The position numbers and the translations under genes were made by a program. Source: Microcebus murinus (lineage: Eukaryota; Chordata; Mammalia; Primates; Cheirogaleidae). Taken from it: a stretch of 64,000 nt of DNA. The DNA is taken from assembly GCF_040939455.1 (NCBI RefSeq), contig NC_134110.1, positions 99,477,001 to 99,541,000 of the forward strand, given 5' to 3'. Shown here piece by piece: positions 11,998-23,330 of this stretch; the stretch's first letter is position 1; every line of letters begins with the position of its first letter. A model generated the notes under the pieces. The model was not told where the DNA came from, did no database searches, and was given only the letters and a program-made list of their open reading frames with translations.

Positions 11998-12934
11998 AAA
12001 CCCAGAAAGAACACATAAAATTATAAAGAATATAAAGTTCTAATCTAAAAAGGACCATCAAATACCCAGTCTAATTAACAAAGGAAAAACACACATCCAC
12101 ATTAATCATTGTGAAATATTAGAATAACAGGGATAAAAATTAAATCCTAAAAGTGTTAAGAAGGAAAGATGTGTACCCACAGGGAATACCAGTCAACCCT
12201 CGTGACAACATCATATAACAGGAAACAGTGGAGATATTCTCTAAAATACTGAGAGGAATATCATTTTCAATATAAAATTCTATATTCAGCCAATTTATCC
12301 ATCAATTGTAAGAGCAGAATGAAGACATTTTCAGACATACACGTACTCAAACACACACAAAATTACTTCTCAAATAACCTATCCGAAGAAGCTACGAGAG
12401 AATGTGATTCAGCCAAATGAAGAATTTAGCCGAGAACGAGTAAGATACATGAGACACAAAAAACTGGGCTTCAGAGACAGGAGGTGGCCTTCAGGAGGGG
12501 ACAGGGCTGACAGGAGCTGGGAAGTGTGACTGTGGAAAGGACCCTCCACCAGGAAAACAAAGGGTCGACTGCTTGGTGGTGTTTCTGTGCATTTGGAAAA
12601 AAATCTTGATAGGTATTTGGCAGATCTGTTGGAACACTTGGGGAAGAAATTAGCAGTAGATATATAAGGAAACAAATGAAAGAAAGAGACAATTTAGACC
12701 CAAATGAACGTATGAGGACTTGTGAGTACATCGTGGGCGCCATGTGCGCAGTCACAGTGTGCAAAGGGAACGGGGGTGTGGGCGGGCGGGCCGGGGTACA
12801 AGAGCTGGTAACTGTAGTAGGTAGGTAACTAATAAATAGGTAGTTAACTCCGTAATGCGTAAAATTCATAAGGCAACAAATAGAAACGTAAGCAGTTTGG
12901 AGATAAATGCTTGACGAGATGCCTAAGTGGACTT

Positions 12935-13298
12935 GAAAGTGCTTGTCTCTGGGCCGGGCACGGTGGCTCGGTAATCCTAGCACTCTGGGAGGCCAAGGTG
13001 GGCGGATTGCTCAAGGTCAGGAGTTCGAAATCAGCCTGAGCAAGAGCGAGACCCCATCTTTACTACAAATAGAAAGAAATTAATTGGCCAACTAATATAT
13101 ATAGAAAAAATTAGCCCGGCATGGTGGCGCATGCCTGTAGTCCCAGCTACTCAGGAGGCTGAGGCAGGAGGATTGCTTGAGCCCTGGAGTTTGAGGTTGC
13201 TGCGAGCGAGGCTGACACCACGGCACTCTAGCCCAGACAACAGAATGAGACTCTGTCTACAAAAAAAAAAAAAAAAAAAGGAAAGTGCTTGTCTCTGG
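12935..13298 (+). mobile_element. Alu SINE, strepsirrhine type, with perfect 18-bp target-site duplication
   Basis: The SINE body is 12953-13280 with a tail of about 20 A. The 18-mer 'gaaagtgcttgtctctgg' is present before (12935-12952) and after (13281-13298) without a mismatch, so the boundaries are exact. The linker carries 'aattaattggccaactaat'. The promoter region is a few bases shorter than usual ('cggtggctcggtaatcc' lacks part of box A to B spacing). Inserted within the HAL1 element. Confidence 0.95.
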
Positions 13299-13425
13299 GG
13301 GTGCATAGAGCTGGGCATTCAAGCTAGAAAAGAAGAGCACATGGACTGGCCTTTTTTCCCCATTATAAATCTCTTGATACTATTTCATTTTAAAAAAGTA
13401 AGTTTAAACATTAATAAGTTTTAAA

Positions 13426-14290
13426 GTCCTTAAGACATGAAGAGACAGGAAATGGGATGTATCAGGGCTGTTGGGAAAGTATCCAGCCATGTAATATGAG
13501 TCGTTATGTTAACAATGGCTAGATACTTTCCAGCCAGCCCTCACATGCCATAACTGTTCAGGGAGCCAAAATCTTGTTATATCCTCCTTAGACCAAGATG
13601 TGAGGCTCATCCATAGGAAGGCTACACTCACAGCAGGTTTCTATAAATTATCTGGGTAAACCAGCCTCTAAGAAGATTGTTAACAATGGAACCTAGCTGA
13701 CATCTAGAATTCCAAATGTAGCAGCAGTCCATAAAATATAAAGCAGACTTTGACAAGGGAACATCACCTCATCTTCTAAAATGATGTTCAGTACATATTT
13801 ATATAATAATTTTTCATTGTGTTTTAAGGTGCATGCTATACATTAGTGTCTGTTGCTGTAGCTTCTGTAGCAACTTCCTGTGTCGCCAGTGTACTATGGC
13901 ATTCTAGAACAAACCAGTGCATACATTGTGTGACATTAGGCAAGTCATAGATCTTTATTGTTTTTTTTTAATCTGTTGACCAAACATTGATCCATGTCTT
14001 ACATTATTTATAGAGATATTTATGCATAGGTTTAAAAATAGAAGTAGAGAAGTGGAACTTATTCAGTCATTGTGAAATTAGAATAATATGTATTGAAGGA
14101 ATCTCTTATAGGAATAAAGAAATCATGATAAAGAGACGCAATGTCATCTGGATAACAGTAGATAACGTAAGAGTGAGATATGGTCTGTTTTAGTCACTTA
14201 GAACATTATTTCGACTCTTGATGTTGAACTAAGAGTTCAAGATTTGAAGACAGCATATATACCCCAAAACATTTTTGGAACAACTCTTTT
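13426..14290. other. Non-coding stretch, no feature recognised
   Basis: AT-rich, no exon or repeat recognised. Confidence 0.4.
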
Positions 14291-14438
14291 ACTCCACAGA
14301 CATTTAGTGAATGTTGACTATATACGCCATACATTCCAAAGCAGTGGGAGATATATCAATGAACAAAGCAAACATCTCTGCCCTCACAAACCTTAAATTC
14401 TAGTGGAAGAACAAATACTAAGCAAAATAAGTGAGTAA

Positions 14439-14481
<43 letters not shown>

Positions 14482-14720
14482 CATGTTAAAAGGCAATAAA
14501 TACTATAAAATGAGAAAGAGGAAAGGAGTCTGAAGGAGTTTTGAGGAGCGTGAAATTTGAAAACTGTGAAAAGACATCTGTATGTTTTGAGCAGAGACCT
14601 GAGGTTGCGTCGCCCTGGATATGGGCAGGTTAGGGGGAAAGGTGAGGGGAAAGCCTGAGACCATGTGAATAAGAGAGACAGGAGATGAGGAAAGACTTGG
14701 AAATGTCAAGTACAGATGAC
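14291..14720 (+). repeat. Old dispersed repeat (unassigned) carrying a (CA)n run
   Basis: Text such as 'cagacatttagtgaatgttg', 'catctctgccctcacaaacc' and 'gagcagagacctgaggttgc' follows an old, widely dispersed mammalian repeat whose name I cannot give with confidence. The same family appears at 21.8-23.3 kb. Confidence 0.35.
14442..14479. repeat. (AC)n microsatellite
   Basis: Nineteen uninterrupted AC units; likely polymorphic in length. Confidence 0.97.
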
Positions 14721-15333
14721 CCCTTAAGACACTTTTGATGCAGAGTTGAAAGTCAAAAAAAGGCAAGATAAGATTCTGCTTGTTTGGTGAAGATGGAGAG
14801 ATAATAGCTGGTGGGGATAGTCCCGAAGGGGAGAAGTGGCGGATACTGAGGAAGGCTGGACTGCAGCGCACACACAGACGGGCTGACTGCGCACGGGTTG
14901 GTGATGATGCAGCGGGAGCGTCCATGCAGTGGTGGACATGGCTCTTCTCTGATCGCTCCTTTCTGCGAGATCACTGGGTGAGAGTCAGGCGGGGGAGGTG
15001 CTGTGATTTGAGTGAAGCAGAGCTAGTGTGTGATAGCCCTCTGGGAACGAGGAGCATGAATGCACAGAGAAGCGTGCGTGCAGTCTGGCAGCATCACAGG
15101 TGTGGTCCCAAAGGTAATGGGAGACCGTCGGTGCAGTTGCCTTTCCACTCCAGCGGCATTCAGCTGGCGGGTGCAGCCTGAACCAGGTGGAAAGTTGGAT
15201 GTAATCAGGATGTGGTGTTTTCAGGTGAGAAGAATGCAGCACTGTGTATGCAAGGAGTGTTTAAATTGGTTGACATGCAAAAGAAGCTGGAAAGGAGAGG
15301 AGGGAGGCTGAGGGACAGTGAAGAGGGCCTGTG
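14721..15333. other. Non-coding stretch, no feature recognised
   Basis: Mixed composition with several CpGs around 14830-15120. Overlapping open frames on both strands have no family resemblance and reflect local GC content. Confidence 0.4.
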
Positions 15334-15595
15334 TCTTTTTTTTTTTTCAGGAAACATGTCTGCAAATAAAATAAACATGTCTGTAAAAGCAGAGAGAAAA
15401 GTTTCCAGTGTTATCATACCTGCCTGTGTAACAAGACGGTTGCTGCTCCCACGCACGGCCAGGTGTCCTCAAGCCTGAACCCCTGCTCCACTTGTGTAGC
15501 CGCCCCGAGAAAAACACAGTGGAGAAAAGTCGCTGCCTAGGGAGAAGCTCAGAACACAGGCCTGGCGTGGACTAAAGAAGCCGTCTCGCCCACTC
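15334..15595 (-). repeat. Unidentified retroposon-like unit, left arm of a large inverted repeat
   Basis: On the minus strand the unit starts at 15595 ('gagtgggcgagacggcttct'), runs about 245 bases and ends in an A tail (T-run 15335-15347 on the plus strand). It is the reverse complement of 16236-16499 with about seven substitutions, concentrated in two small spots. It has no frame with a start and no recognised family. The 3' part contains the repeated motif 'gacatgttt'. Both copies begin at the same base, so this start is likely the natural 5' end of an element or RNA rather than a truncation. Confidence 0.8.
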
Positions 15596-15794
15596 GATGC
15601 ACTGGAGATTGCAGGAGGGTGGGAGTTGGAACTCGCCAGGTATGGACTGGAAAGAAAAGAGGAGGTGGTCAGTTAGTGACATGCGTGGGGCTGAGGTTTC
15701 AGATTGGTTGCTGACTGCAGCCATGGGCAATGGCAAGGTGGAGGGTGAGTCCAAAGGCCAGGGTATGCAGGGTATGCTGATCTCAAAAACCACA

Positions 15795-16095
15795 GTCCCT
15801 GGCAAGGCCTTTCCTACCCGCTCAGGGACGTTCACGTGCCTTACGCTATTTCCATAATTCTGTATGAATATGCCCTATGTTTTATTTTCATTGTCATTGT
15901 AGCAGTTTGAACCACATAAAATTGCCAATATTTGATTGTTTTTGCCTGTAAAAAGGGCAATTTCATGTAATATTTGCTCTAGTCTGAGCTTCTTGAGGCT
16001 AGAGACTGTGTTATATTTCTCTTTCCATGTCTAGCACTTGTCACAGTGTCTCTCATATAATTGGGATTCATTAACTATTTGCCAAATAAATAAAT
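15795..16095 (+). repeat. L2 LINE 3' fragment (in the spacer of the inverted repeat)
   Basis: 'tgagcttcttgaggctagag' followed by 'ctagcacttgtcacagtgtc' and 'attaactatttgccaaataa' matches the L2 3' end order in plus orientation. It is far older than the flanking arms. Confidence 0.5.
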
Positions 16096-16235
16096 ATATG
16101 TAATCTCATCAATAAAACCCATACACAAAAGTGTGAAGGCAACATCTGGCATATTCCGGTGGCTGGAGTTTTTCAACAGCATATGGAAATGTAATGGAAA
16201 GACGAGGACACTTTCTGGACGTATCAGTGATCCGT

Positions 16236-16499
16236 GAGTGGGCGAGACGGCTTCTTTAGTCCACGCCAGGCCTGTGTTCTGAGCTTCTCCCTAGGCGGCG
16301 ACTTTTCTCCACTGTGTTTTTCTCGGGGCGGCTACGCAAGTGGAGCAGGGGTTCAGGCTTGTGGACACCTGGCCGTGCGTGGGAGCAGCAACCGTCTTGT
16401 TACACAGGCAGGTATCATGCCACTGGAAGCTTTTCTCTCTGCTTTTACAGACATGTTTATTTTATTTGCAGACATGTTTCCTGGGGGAAAAAAAAAGAG
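16236..16499 (+). repeat. Unidentified retroposon-like unit, right arm of a large inverted repeat
   Basis: Plus-strand copy of the unit at 15334-15595, about 97% identical over roughly 245 bases, ending in 'cctggggg' and an A tail (16487-16496). The arms point away from each other (5' ends facing inward) across a 640-bp spacer. A transcript through both would fold into a long, nearly perfect duplex. No clear target-site duplication was found, so separate insertion, inverted local duplication and gene conversion remain open. Confidence 0.8.
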
Positions 16500-16734
16500 A
16501 GATCCAGGCTTAGACATATTAAAAGGTGCTCATGCCAGTTTTCCAGGTAGAGTTGGTTGGTTCCCTCCTCGCTTCCCGGTGCACATGAGAACACCTGGCT
16601 CTCCCTGTCTCCCTGTGGCAGCTGGAGTCTGAGCACCTGCTGGGCCGGCCACCGAGGGGCCCTTTACAGCTACCCCCTGGAGAGGCAGGACAGGGCAGGA
16701 GCAGCAATGCTTAAAACCTCCCTTCAGCTCTGCA

Positions 16735-16865
16735 GTTGTCTGCGTTTGTTAGATGTGGATGAATAGTGGCACCCACTTCCCAGGGCTGCAGTGAAGATCG
16801 GGTGAGTTAATACCTGGACAGTGTTTAGAAGTTCCTGGTATGTCGCTATGGGTCGCAGAGTAATT
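16735..16865 (+). repeat. MIR SINE fragment
   Basis: 'cccacttcccagggctgcag', 'gatcgggtgagttaatacct' and 'tgtttagaagttcctggtat' follow the 3' half of MIR in plus orientation. Confidence 0.5.
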
Positions 16866-16884
16866 ACTCTGGGCAGGTGCCAAC

Positions 16885-16990
16885 CATGGGCACCTATTAC
16901 TCATTTAATCATCATTAAATCCTTTTCTTCATTTTACAGGTGACAAAACTGTGCATAGCAAAGTTAAATATCCGAGGTCATAAAAACCAA
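16885..16990 (-). repeat. MIR-type SINE fragment, minus strand
   Basis: 'cattttacaggtgacaaaac' plus 'gcaaagttaaatatccgagg' matches the reversed MIR core ('attttacagatgaggaaact'). Confidence 0.4.
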
Positions 16991-17184
16991 TGCATTTCTG
17001 TCAGCCCTTCCATAAAATCCTGCAGCGCTGCATGTATTTGCGATGGATTCTTCTCGATATGGCCTCTGCACTCTCTCCAGTCTTACCTTCCACTCCACTA
17101 GCCAGCAGAGGCCTTTGATCTGCCAGTGGTGCCACATTGTGTCAAGGCTTTAGAGAGACATGTGTGCCTGATCTGTCCCTGCTG

Positions 17185-17465
17185 GCCATCATGTCTAAAT
17201 AATTCCTTCCTGTCTTTCAAAGCTCACCTTGAGCACCACCTCCTCCAGGCAGCCCTGTCTAACCCAACTCCAAATCCAACCACAGTGTTTTCCATTCCTT
17301 GAGAACCTTGTTCATCATCTGCTCATGACACTCATCATAGTCTACTGTGGTCCCAGGAGGATACACTCAAGTGCCTCCTCTAGAATATAAAGGCTGACAG
17401 GATACAAACAGACCACACCAACACTGCCCAGCACTGTGCAGAGAGTGACCATAAGTGCTTTTGAA
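17185..17465 (+). repeat. L2 LINE 3' fragment
   Basis: 'tttcaaagctcaccttgagc', 'accacctcctccaggcagcc' and a downstream 'gcccagcactgtgcag' match the L2 3' end. Confidence 0.55.
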
Positions 17466-17519
17466 ATGAGCGAGTTAATGGTGAAGCCTGCCATCTTCAG
17501 GATAACATAGACCTAAATG

Positions 17520-17705
17520 TTAATATCACCTCCATAACTTAGTAACTGAATGACCTACATTTCTTAAGTTCTTAAAACCACAACTTCTTCATCTGCAAAA
17601 TGAATATAATAATATTTTCTTTACAGAAGTGTTGCAAGGATTGACTAAGACAATGTGTCTAAATACTTTAGTCAAAGCTTGGTGCACACTAATGTAAAAT
17701 TAGTA
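17520..17705 (+). repeat. MIR SINE fragment
   Basis: 'acttcttcatctgcaaaatg', an AAT-rich stretch and 'gttgcaaggattgactaaga' follow the MIR core and 3' half. Confidence 0.5.
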
Positions 17706-18317
17706 AAATTTTCTTTTTGTCGTCATGTACAAAAGGCTAGAATTCATGTACATTTCTAGTCCTGGCCTTACCTGTCACCAGGCAAAACCATTTATGTTGT
17801 TATTTCAGTGACAGTGGACTATCTCTCTCCCTGAAATAAATCCACAGCCCCCATACATACACATACCTGCTGGAACATCTAAAGCTTAATTCTTTAAACC
17901 GAAGGCTCTGATCTCTGCTAACATGAAGATAACCATGGGAAGAGAAGGCTTTTACTTATTGTTAGCCACTTGCTTTTAAATGTGAGTGACTTTCACATCT
18001 TTCCATTAAAATAGATTGCATGCAGGTAGGGGCTGCAGAAAGAGACGGTAAGGACATTGTGGGCCTGAGAGAGAAAATACAGGAGCAAGTAAACGGCCGA
18101 AGGGGCAGCTCCAGTTTTGTAGGTGACCTGTGTGGTTCCAAATAGAATTTCACTTCAATGTAGACCTCCAAATATTCCTAATATATCCCTATGGACTCTG
18201 GGTCTTTAACTATGTTACATACTTTGCATTATTATAAATAATTATAAAAAATAATAAAGAATGTTGAGGATTACAAATAATGACCATGTACGCTCTTTAA
18301 AATAGAGTGAGAAAGCA
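17706..18317. other. Non-coding stretch, no feature recognised
   Basis: AT-rich; a short open frame at 17962-18171 (minus) shows no family signal. Confidence 0.4.
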
Positions 18318-19098
18318 GACTTAGAAGTGCTCATCTCTAATCATCAGGGAAATGCAAATCAGAAACACAATGAGATATTACTTAACTCCAGTGAAAATGG
18401 CTTTTATCAAAAAGTTCCAAAACCACAAATATTGGCATGGATGCAGACAGATGGGAACACTCCTACACTGCTGGTGGGACTGCAAACTAGTACAACCTCT
18501 ATGGAAAGTAATATGGAGATACCTCAGAGAGCTAAAAGTGGAACTACCATTGGATCCAGCAATCTCATTACTGAGCATCTACCCAAAGGAAAAAAAAAGG
18601 CATTCTATAATAAAGACATCTGCACTCAGATGTTTATAGCAGCACAATTCACAATTGCAAAGATGTGGAAACAACCCAAGTACCCATCAATACATACGTG
18701 GATTAATAAAATGTATATGTATACCATGGAATACTACTCAGCCTCAAAAATTAATGGTGAACTAACACCTCTTATATTATCCTGGATGGAACTGGAGCTC
18801 ATTCTACTAAGTGAAGTATCACAAGAATGGAAAAACAAGCACCACATGTACTCACCATCAAATACAACACTAATTGATCAACACTTATATGCACATATGG
18901 TAGTAACATTCATCAGGTGTCAGGCGGGGGGAGGGAGAAGGAAGGTATGTGCAAATTCACACCTAATGAGTGCGGTGTGCACTGTCTGGGGGTTAGGCAT
19001 GCTTGTAGCTCTGACTCGGTGGTGGTAGTGCAAAGGCAATATATGTAACCAAAGTATTTGTACTTCTGTAATATTCTGATTTTTTTTTAAATAAAGAA
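18318..19098 (+). mobile_element. L1 retrotransposon 3' end, 5' truncated
   Basis: About 780 bp comprising the last 180 or so codons of ORF2, a roughly 240-bp 3' UTR with the strepsirrhine text 'tgcacactgtctgggggtta' and 'aaccaaagtatttgtactt', and a weak tail with 'aaataaa'. The 5' junction is near 'ctaatcatcagggaaatgca'. Flanks 'agaagtgctcatctct' and 'agaaatgctcagctcc' look like a diverged duplication, but the first also resembles L1 sequence, so the 5' edge is uncertain by about 15 bases. Confidence 0.9.
18352..18870 (+). pseudogene. L1 ORF2 C-terminal remnant, frameshifted
   Basis: The conserved C-terminal region of the L1 reverse transcriptase protein is readable: the block around '[13 protein letters not shown]', then the CX3CX7HX4C zinc-knuckle-like motif, whose first cysteine is tyrosine here, then '[14 protein letters not shown]' and 'MEYYSA'. 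The frame changes at the A-run near 18590-18598, so the two halves lie in different frames. The remnant cannot encode a functional protein: it lacks the endonuclease and reverse-transcriptase domains. Confidence 0.9.
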
Positions 19099-21229
19099 AT
19101 GCTCAGCTCCTTAATGCCTGCATGCGTATGCTGGTGTGGATACAATTTTATACATATGTGTATATGTATCTATATGCACACACCCCCCTCCCACACTCTC
19201 ATAGTTGCTTCAGGAGGCTCTCTCGCCCTCAGCTGTGGCCCACCAAGACCTGTACCCTCTCTTCCCTGCAGGCCCCAGCTTTAGACCACCTGCACATAGG
19301 CATCTGCCTCCCCGCAGCAGCCTCCTCTGTTCCACAAGCTTTGGGACCTGCCCCTTTCTCCATCCCTCTTCGCTGGCCCATCCCCCATTCTGGGAGGCAG
19401 GATCTGTCACCATTGCTGGCTGGTGGGCGAGATGACCCCTTAATAGAATGACTTCTGTAAGTTCAGAGGTTCATCCTCTAACAAGCTCACATGCTTGTTT
19501 TGCTGGTGGACCCCCCAAAAGTAAACTGTAAGTATCTTGAAAACAGGGATAGAAACTTCCTACCGGTATATTCTCCTAAGCTGCCAGCACGATGTCCTGA
19601 ACGTTTAGTGCTCTGAAAACAGTTGGGAGCTCTTTTGACCCTGAGGGTCAGTTGGACCAGCCCCTGAGACGGCTGGGCAGTGAGAAAGAGGAATGGAGAG
19701 TGTGGGTAATTTTCTACACACATTTTTATGTCTAGTTCACAGAGGGAGGAAGATGAAGAGAAAAAGAGTGAGTCAAATTAGATCCAGGTATAAAAAAATA
19801 TCATTACCAATTTTTTTCTTATATTGTGTTTTATTACAATTCCTTTTAAGAAAAGTTGATACATATTCCCAGTGCTCAGCTTGAAAATAAATGCCATTTT
19901 TTCATACCAAAAAGTGGTGTTTTTCAGCTTTCAAGTTCCCCAGAGACTGTTCACCGCCTGCCCTCCCCCTCTCCTGTGTCCTTCACGCCTGGTGTTCAGG
20001 GTCTGTCCTTTGAATCCACACAGAAGCGAGGTGGTCATTTCTTGTCAAAAGGCAAAATCTGTGAAATTATGGCCCAGAGGTAGAAAAGAAGTAGGACAGC
20101 CCTGGAAGGTGGGATGGTCAGGTCCCATAAAAGATAGGACAATGAAAATTCAGGGTGCTTGTTCTTCCCAATGGTTTATTTTTGGATGAAGAGACAAAGT
20201 TTCTTAACTGGTCTTTATTTGAAATTAGAGTGCTGATTTGTAAGAGCCTCTCAATGTGATACTAATGACATGTTAGAGGTGTATTAATGAATCCATGTAA
20301 AGGGAGACAAAAGAGGAATCAGGGCTAATCAAAATGCCAGCTATTTTAAGATCTTTCCTTGACCATGTAATGACCTTCATACATATTATGCACCATTAGT
20401 ATTCATGACAATTATATATTTTTAATTTTCCTAATGTTATAAAATATTAATCATCAGTACCAGCAAATAAGATATCTTTGCCTGAGTAGTTTATGTAAAA
20501 TTTTGGAAATACTAGACTTGCAAACACCATGAAATATGTTTTTAAAAAGGCCAAAAACTAAAAATAATCCACAGCTCCTACTAAATTCTAATTGTTGACA
20601 ATTAATTTTGGTGTTATAATCAATGTCAGTGAAGAGGCATTTCAAAATCTAAGTGCTTCATATCTTCAACCGAAAATTCATAAAATATGGTAATTGAGAG
20701 TCATAGAAGTTTGTGAGAAAATAGGATGTCAGTGTTTATATGTCCTGAGAGAAAGTAACCGGACTACAATTAAAACAAGTCCAGACACTTGGTACCTTTG
20801 CTCTTTGGATGTCTTTCTCACTCAGGGTCAAGTGGATTCAGAAATGACTTTTGGCATCACTTTGAACAAAACTAATGGCAGCAGGGAAACTAGCGTAGCA
20901 AAGTCTGTGGGTTTGGCTGTCTCTCTCATGCAAATGAGTTGGGATAAGGAGGAAATAGTGGCACTGGGATTGCCCAAATAAATGTTATATTGGCAAAAAA
21001 CAATCAATCAGCCCAACAGTATCTGTCCTGTTTGGCCATAGACTGTATCATCTTTTCTTTTGCAATGATGCATGGTAACTGTGACAATCCCAATGGACGA
21101 TTGGACCCTGAATCCACTCAGAAATTTCAGCACCGTCATTCAGCATGAGACTGGCTGGTGGGAACAGGAATAGGCATCTCACCTGAGTCTTTAAAGGAAA
21201 ATATTTCATTTATTCATTTTAAAAATATG
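19099..21229. other. Long non-coding stretch with a possible L2 trace
   Basis: Mostly unique sequence. Around 19515-19625 the text 'ctgtaagtatcttgaaaaca' and 'gctgccagcacgatgtcctg' resembles the L2 3' end (low confidence). The stretch 19190-19440 is C-rich with overlapping chance frames. No exon recognised. Confidence 0.4.
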
Positions 21230-21825
21230 TCTTAGGCCTGCAGTCCCCAACCCCTGGGCCACAGACAGGTTCTGGTCCGTGGCCTGTTAGGAACTGGGAC
21301 GCGCAGCAGGAGGTGAGTGGTGGGCAAGGCAGCAAAGCTTCGTGCGTGCGTCAGCTGCTCCCCATCACTCACATCACTGCCTGCGCTCCACCCCCTGTCG
21401 GGTCAGCGGTGGCATTAGAATCTCATAGGAGCAAGAGCCCTACTGTGCGCTGCGTGTGTAAGGGACCTAGGTTGTGCGCTCGTTACGAGAATCTCGTGCC
21501 TGATGATCTGAGGAGCAGCTGAGCGGTGATGCTGGCGCTGGGGAGCGGCTGCAAATACAGATTGTCATTAGCGGAGAGGTTTGACTGCACAGAGACCATA
21601 GTAAATCAGTTGCTTTCAGGCTCACATCAAAACCCGTCAGGGAGTGGCAAAGACAATGCAATAATAATAGAAATAAAGTACACAGTAAATGTAATGTGCT
21701 TGAATCATCCCCCAAACCATTCCCCACTGCCACCCCTAACCCCACCCCACCCTCGTCTCTGGAAAAATTGTCTTCTGTGGAACTGGTCCCTGATGCCAAA
21801 AAGGTTGGGGACTGCTGTTGTAGGC
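21230..21825. mobile_element. MER1A-type hAT-Charlie DNA transposon
   Basis: The element body is 21238-21817 (580 bp). Its ends are inverted repeats ('ctgcagtccccaacccc' and 'ggttggggactgctg'), with 'ggcctgttaggaactggga' and 'ccaaaaaggttgggg' as expected of MER1. Flanking 8-mers 'tcttaggc' and 'ttgtaggc' (6 of 8 identical) are the expected hAT target duplication. At 580 bp it is close to the longer MER1A form as I remember it. No transposase is encoded; it relied on an autonomous Charlie element. Confidence 0.85.
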
Positions 21826-23330
21826 CCTTGCCATGTGCCACACAGTACCCTAGCACTATGAATACAGCAGCCAAGAGCAAACAAACATCAGCCAAAGGCC
21901 TCTGCTTTTGTGCAGCTCACATTCTAATGGAAGGAAACAGAAAATGAATCATCTTAGTGAGAAAAGCCCATTGTATGTATGATAACAAGCGCTTCAGAGG
22001 GAAAATAAGGCAGAGAATGGCACAGGGAGTTTGGGGTGGGATGATGGAATGATTTAAGTCTCCCTGGGAAGGTGGTATTAGTGAACTATGTGGCAGGTGG
22101 AGACTTGCAGGCAGAGGGATCTGAGATAGATCTCGCACCGTGCATTCCAGGGTGGGAAGGAGGGACGCGTCTGAGTCAGAGTGAGCAAGGGATGTGGGGC
22201 AGGCGAGGAGGGTGGGACCACACCCAGTGCCAGCCCGGGGACCACAGCGAAGATGGCCTTTTGTTTTCAGTGAGACATGAAACCATTGGAGACTTTTGAA
22301 CAGAGTCACCATCAATTTACATCTTTAAAGGATCATTTGGATTAAGTGTTGAGCATAGACTTCAAGAAGACAAGGGTAAAAGTTTAAAGCTTTTGCATGA
22401 TTTCAAAGCAGAGACAATGGAAACTTAGGCCAGGATGGAAGTGACAAAAGTGGTGGAAAGTAACCCAACTTGGGGTATATTCTGAAGGTAGAATCAACAG
22501 ATTTCTTGAAGGGACTGGATGTGAGATGGGGGAAAAAGATAAGAATTGGGATGATTCCATGTTTGGCCTGAGCAACTGGGAGATTTGAATTGTCATTTAA
22601 CATTAAGGAAAAGACTCTGGAAAGAATGAGTTTTTTTGAGGAGATGTATTAAGAATTTTGTATTTGAGTGCACTAACATTGAGATATTTATTAGACTTCT
22701 TTCTTCTTTCACAGGATCAGCTAAACTCTACTTCCTGGCCTCTTTGCAGTTAGTCTGGGTTTGTGACTGAGTTCTAGCTTGCAGAAAGTGAGCACAGTGG
22801 TGTGCATCGCTTCCAGGCATAGCCTGTGAAACCGTATGAGCATGATGCTCCAAGCTCTTTCCCCAGCTTTCGAGGGCTTCTAAAAGAAGAAGTCAGAGCT
22901 ACAAAATGGAAAGAGCCTAGGCCCCCAGATAACCAGATCCAAAGCCACCTGCCAACTAGGAATGCTCATTATAGACTTGGGGAGCAAGACATAAACATTT
23001 GTTGTGTACAACCAGTGAGATACGGGTGTTATCTGATACAGTAATTAGCCTTGCACTAATTAGTGCAGTATCCAGGTTGGACGTGTACGTTTGGGGTCAC
23101 CAGCTTATAGATGGGTGTTAGAGTCCTACAAGTGGATGTGATCTCCAAAAGTAATGAGCATGGGTTGCAAAGAGAAGAGGCCCAAGGACTGAGCTGTGGG
23201 GATTCTGATATTTAGAAATCAAGGAGATGCAGATGAGCCAGAGTAGAAGCCAGAGAAGGTGTAGCCAGGGAAGCAGAAGGACAATCAGGCAGATGTAATA
23301 TCTGGGAAACCACTTAAAGCAAGAATTTGA
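21826..23330 (+). repeat. Old dispersed mammalian repeat (unassigned), split by two insertions
   Basis: From 'ccttgccatgtgccacacag' through 'gctcacattctaatggaagg', 'aaaccattggagacttttga', 'ttctgaaggtagaatcaaca', 'ttggcctgagcaactgggag' and 'ccagcttatagatggg' the order follows a long repeat common in mammalian genomes that I recognise but cannot name. The MER1A copy separates its first few bases (before 21230); a second insert lies at about 22,695-23,060. Strongly diverged. Confidence 0.4.
22695..23060 (+). mobile_element. Probable ancient LTR-like insertion
   Basis: 'gcttgcagaaagtgagcaca', 'cgcttccaggcatagcctgt' and 'ggaaagagcctaggcc' resemble an old mammalian LTR class, and the flanking repeat resumes on both sides. 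Ends are not well defined and no duplication is visible. Confidence 0.35.

Noticed and set aside
12471..12983. 170-codon minus-strand frame
   Set aside because: Runs antisense through decayed HAL1 sequence into an Alu; no domain, and the composition reflects the repeats.
14442..14479. Possible CRISPR-like or regulatory array
   Set aside because: A plain (AC)n dinucleotide repeat without spacers.
14503..14925. 140-codon minus-strand frame
   Set aside because: Overlaps an old dispersed repeat and other frames on both strands; serine/proline-rich without any family signal.
18318..19110. Flanking 16-mers as a target-site duplication of the L1 at 18.3 kb
   Set aside because: Three mismatches, and the left copy is equally well explained as L1 sequence ('tgctcaacatctctaatcat' with a 3-base loss).
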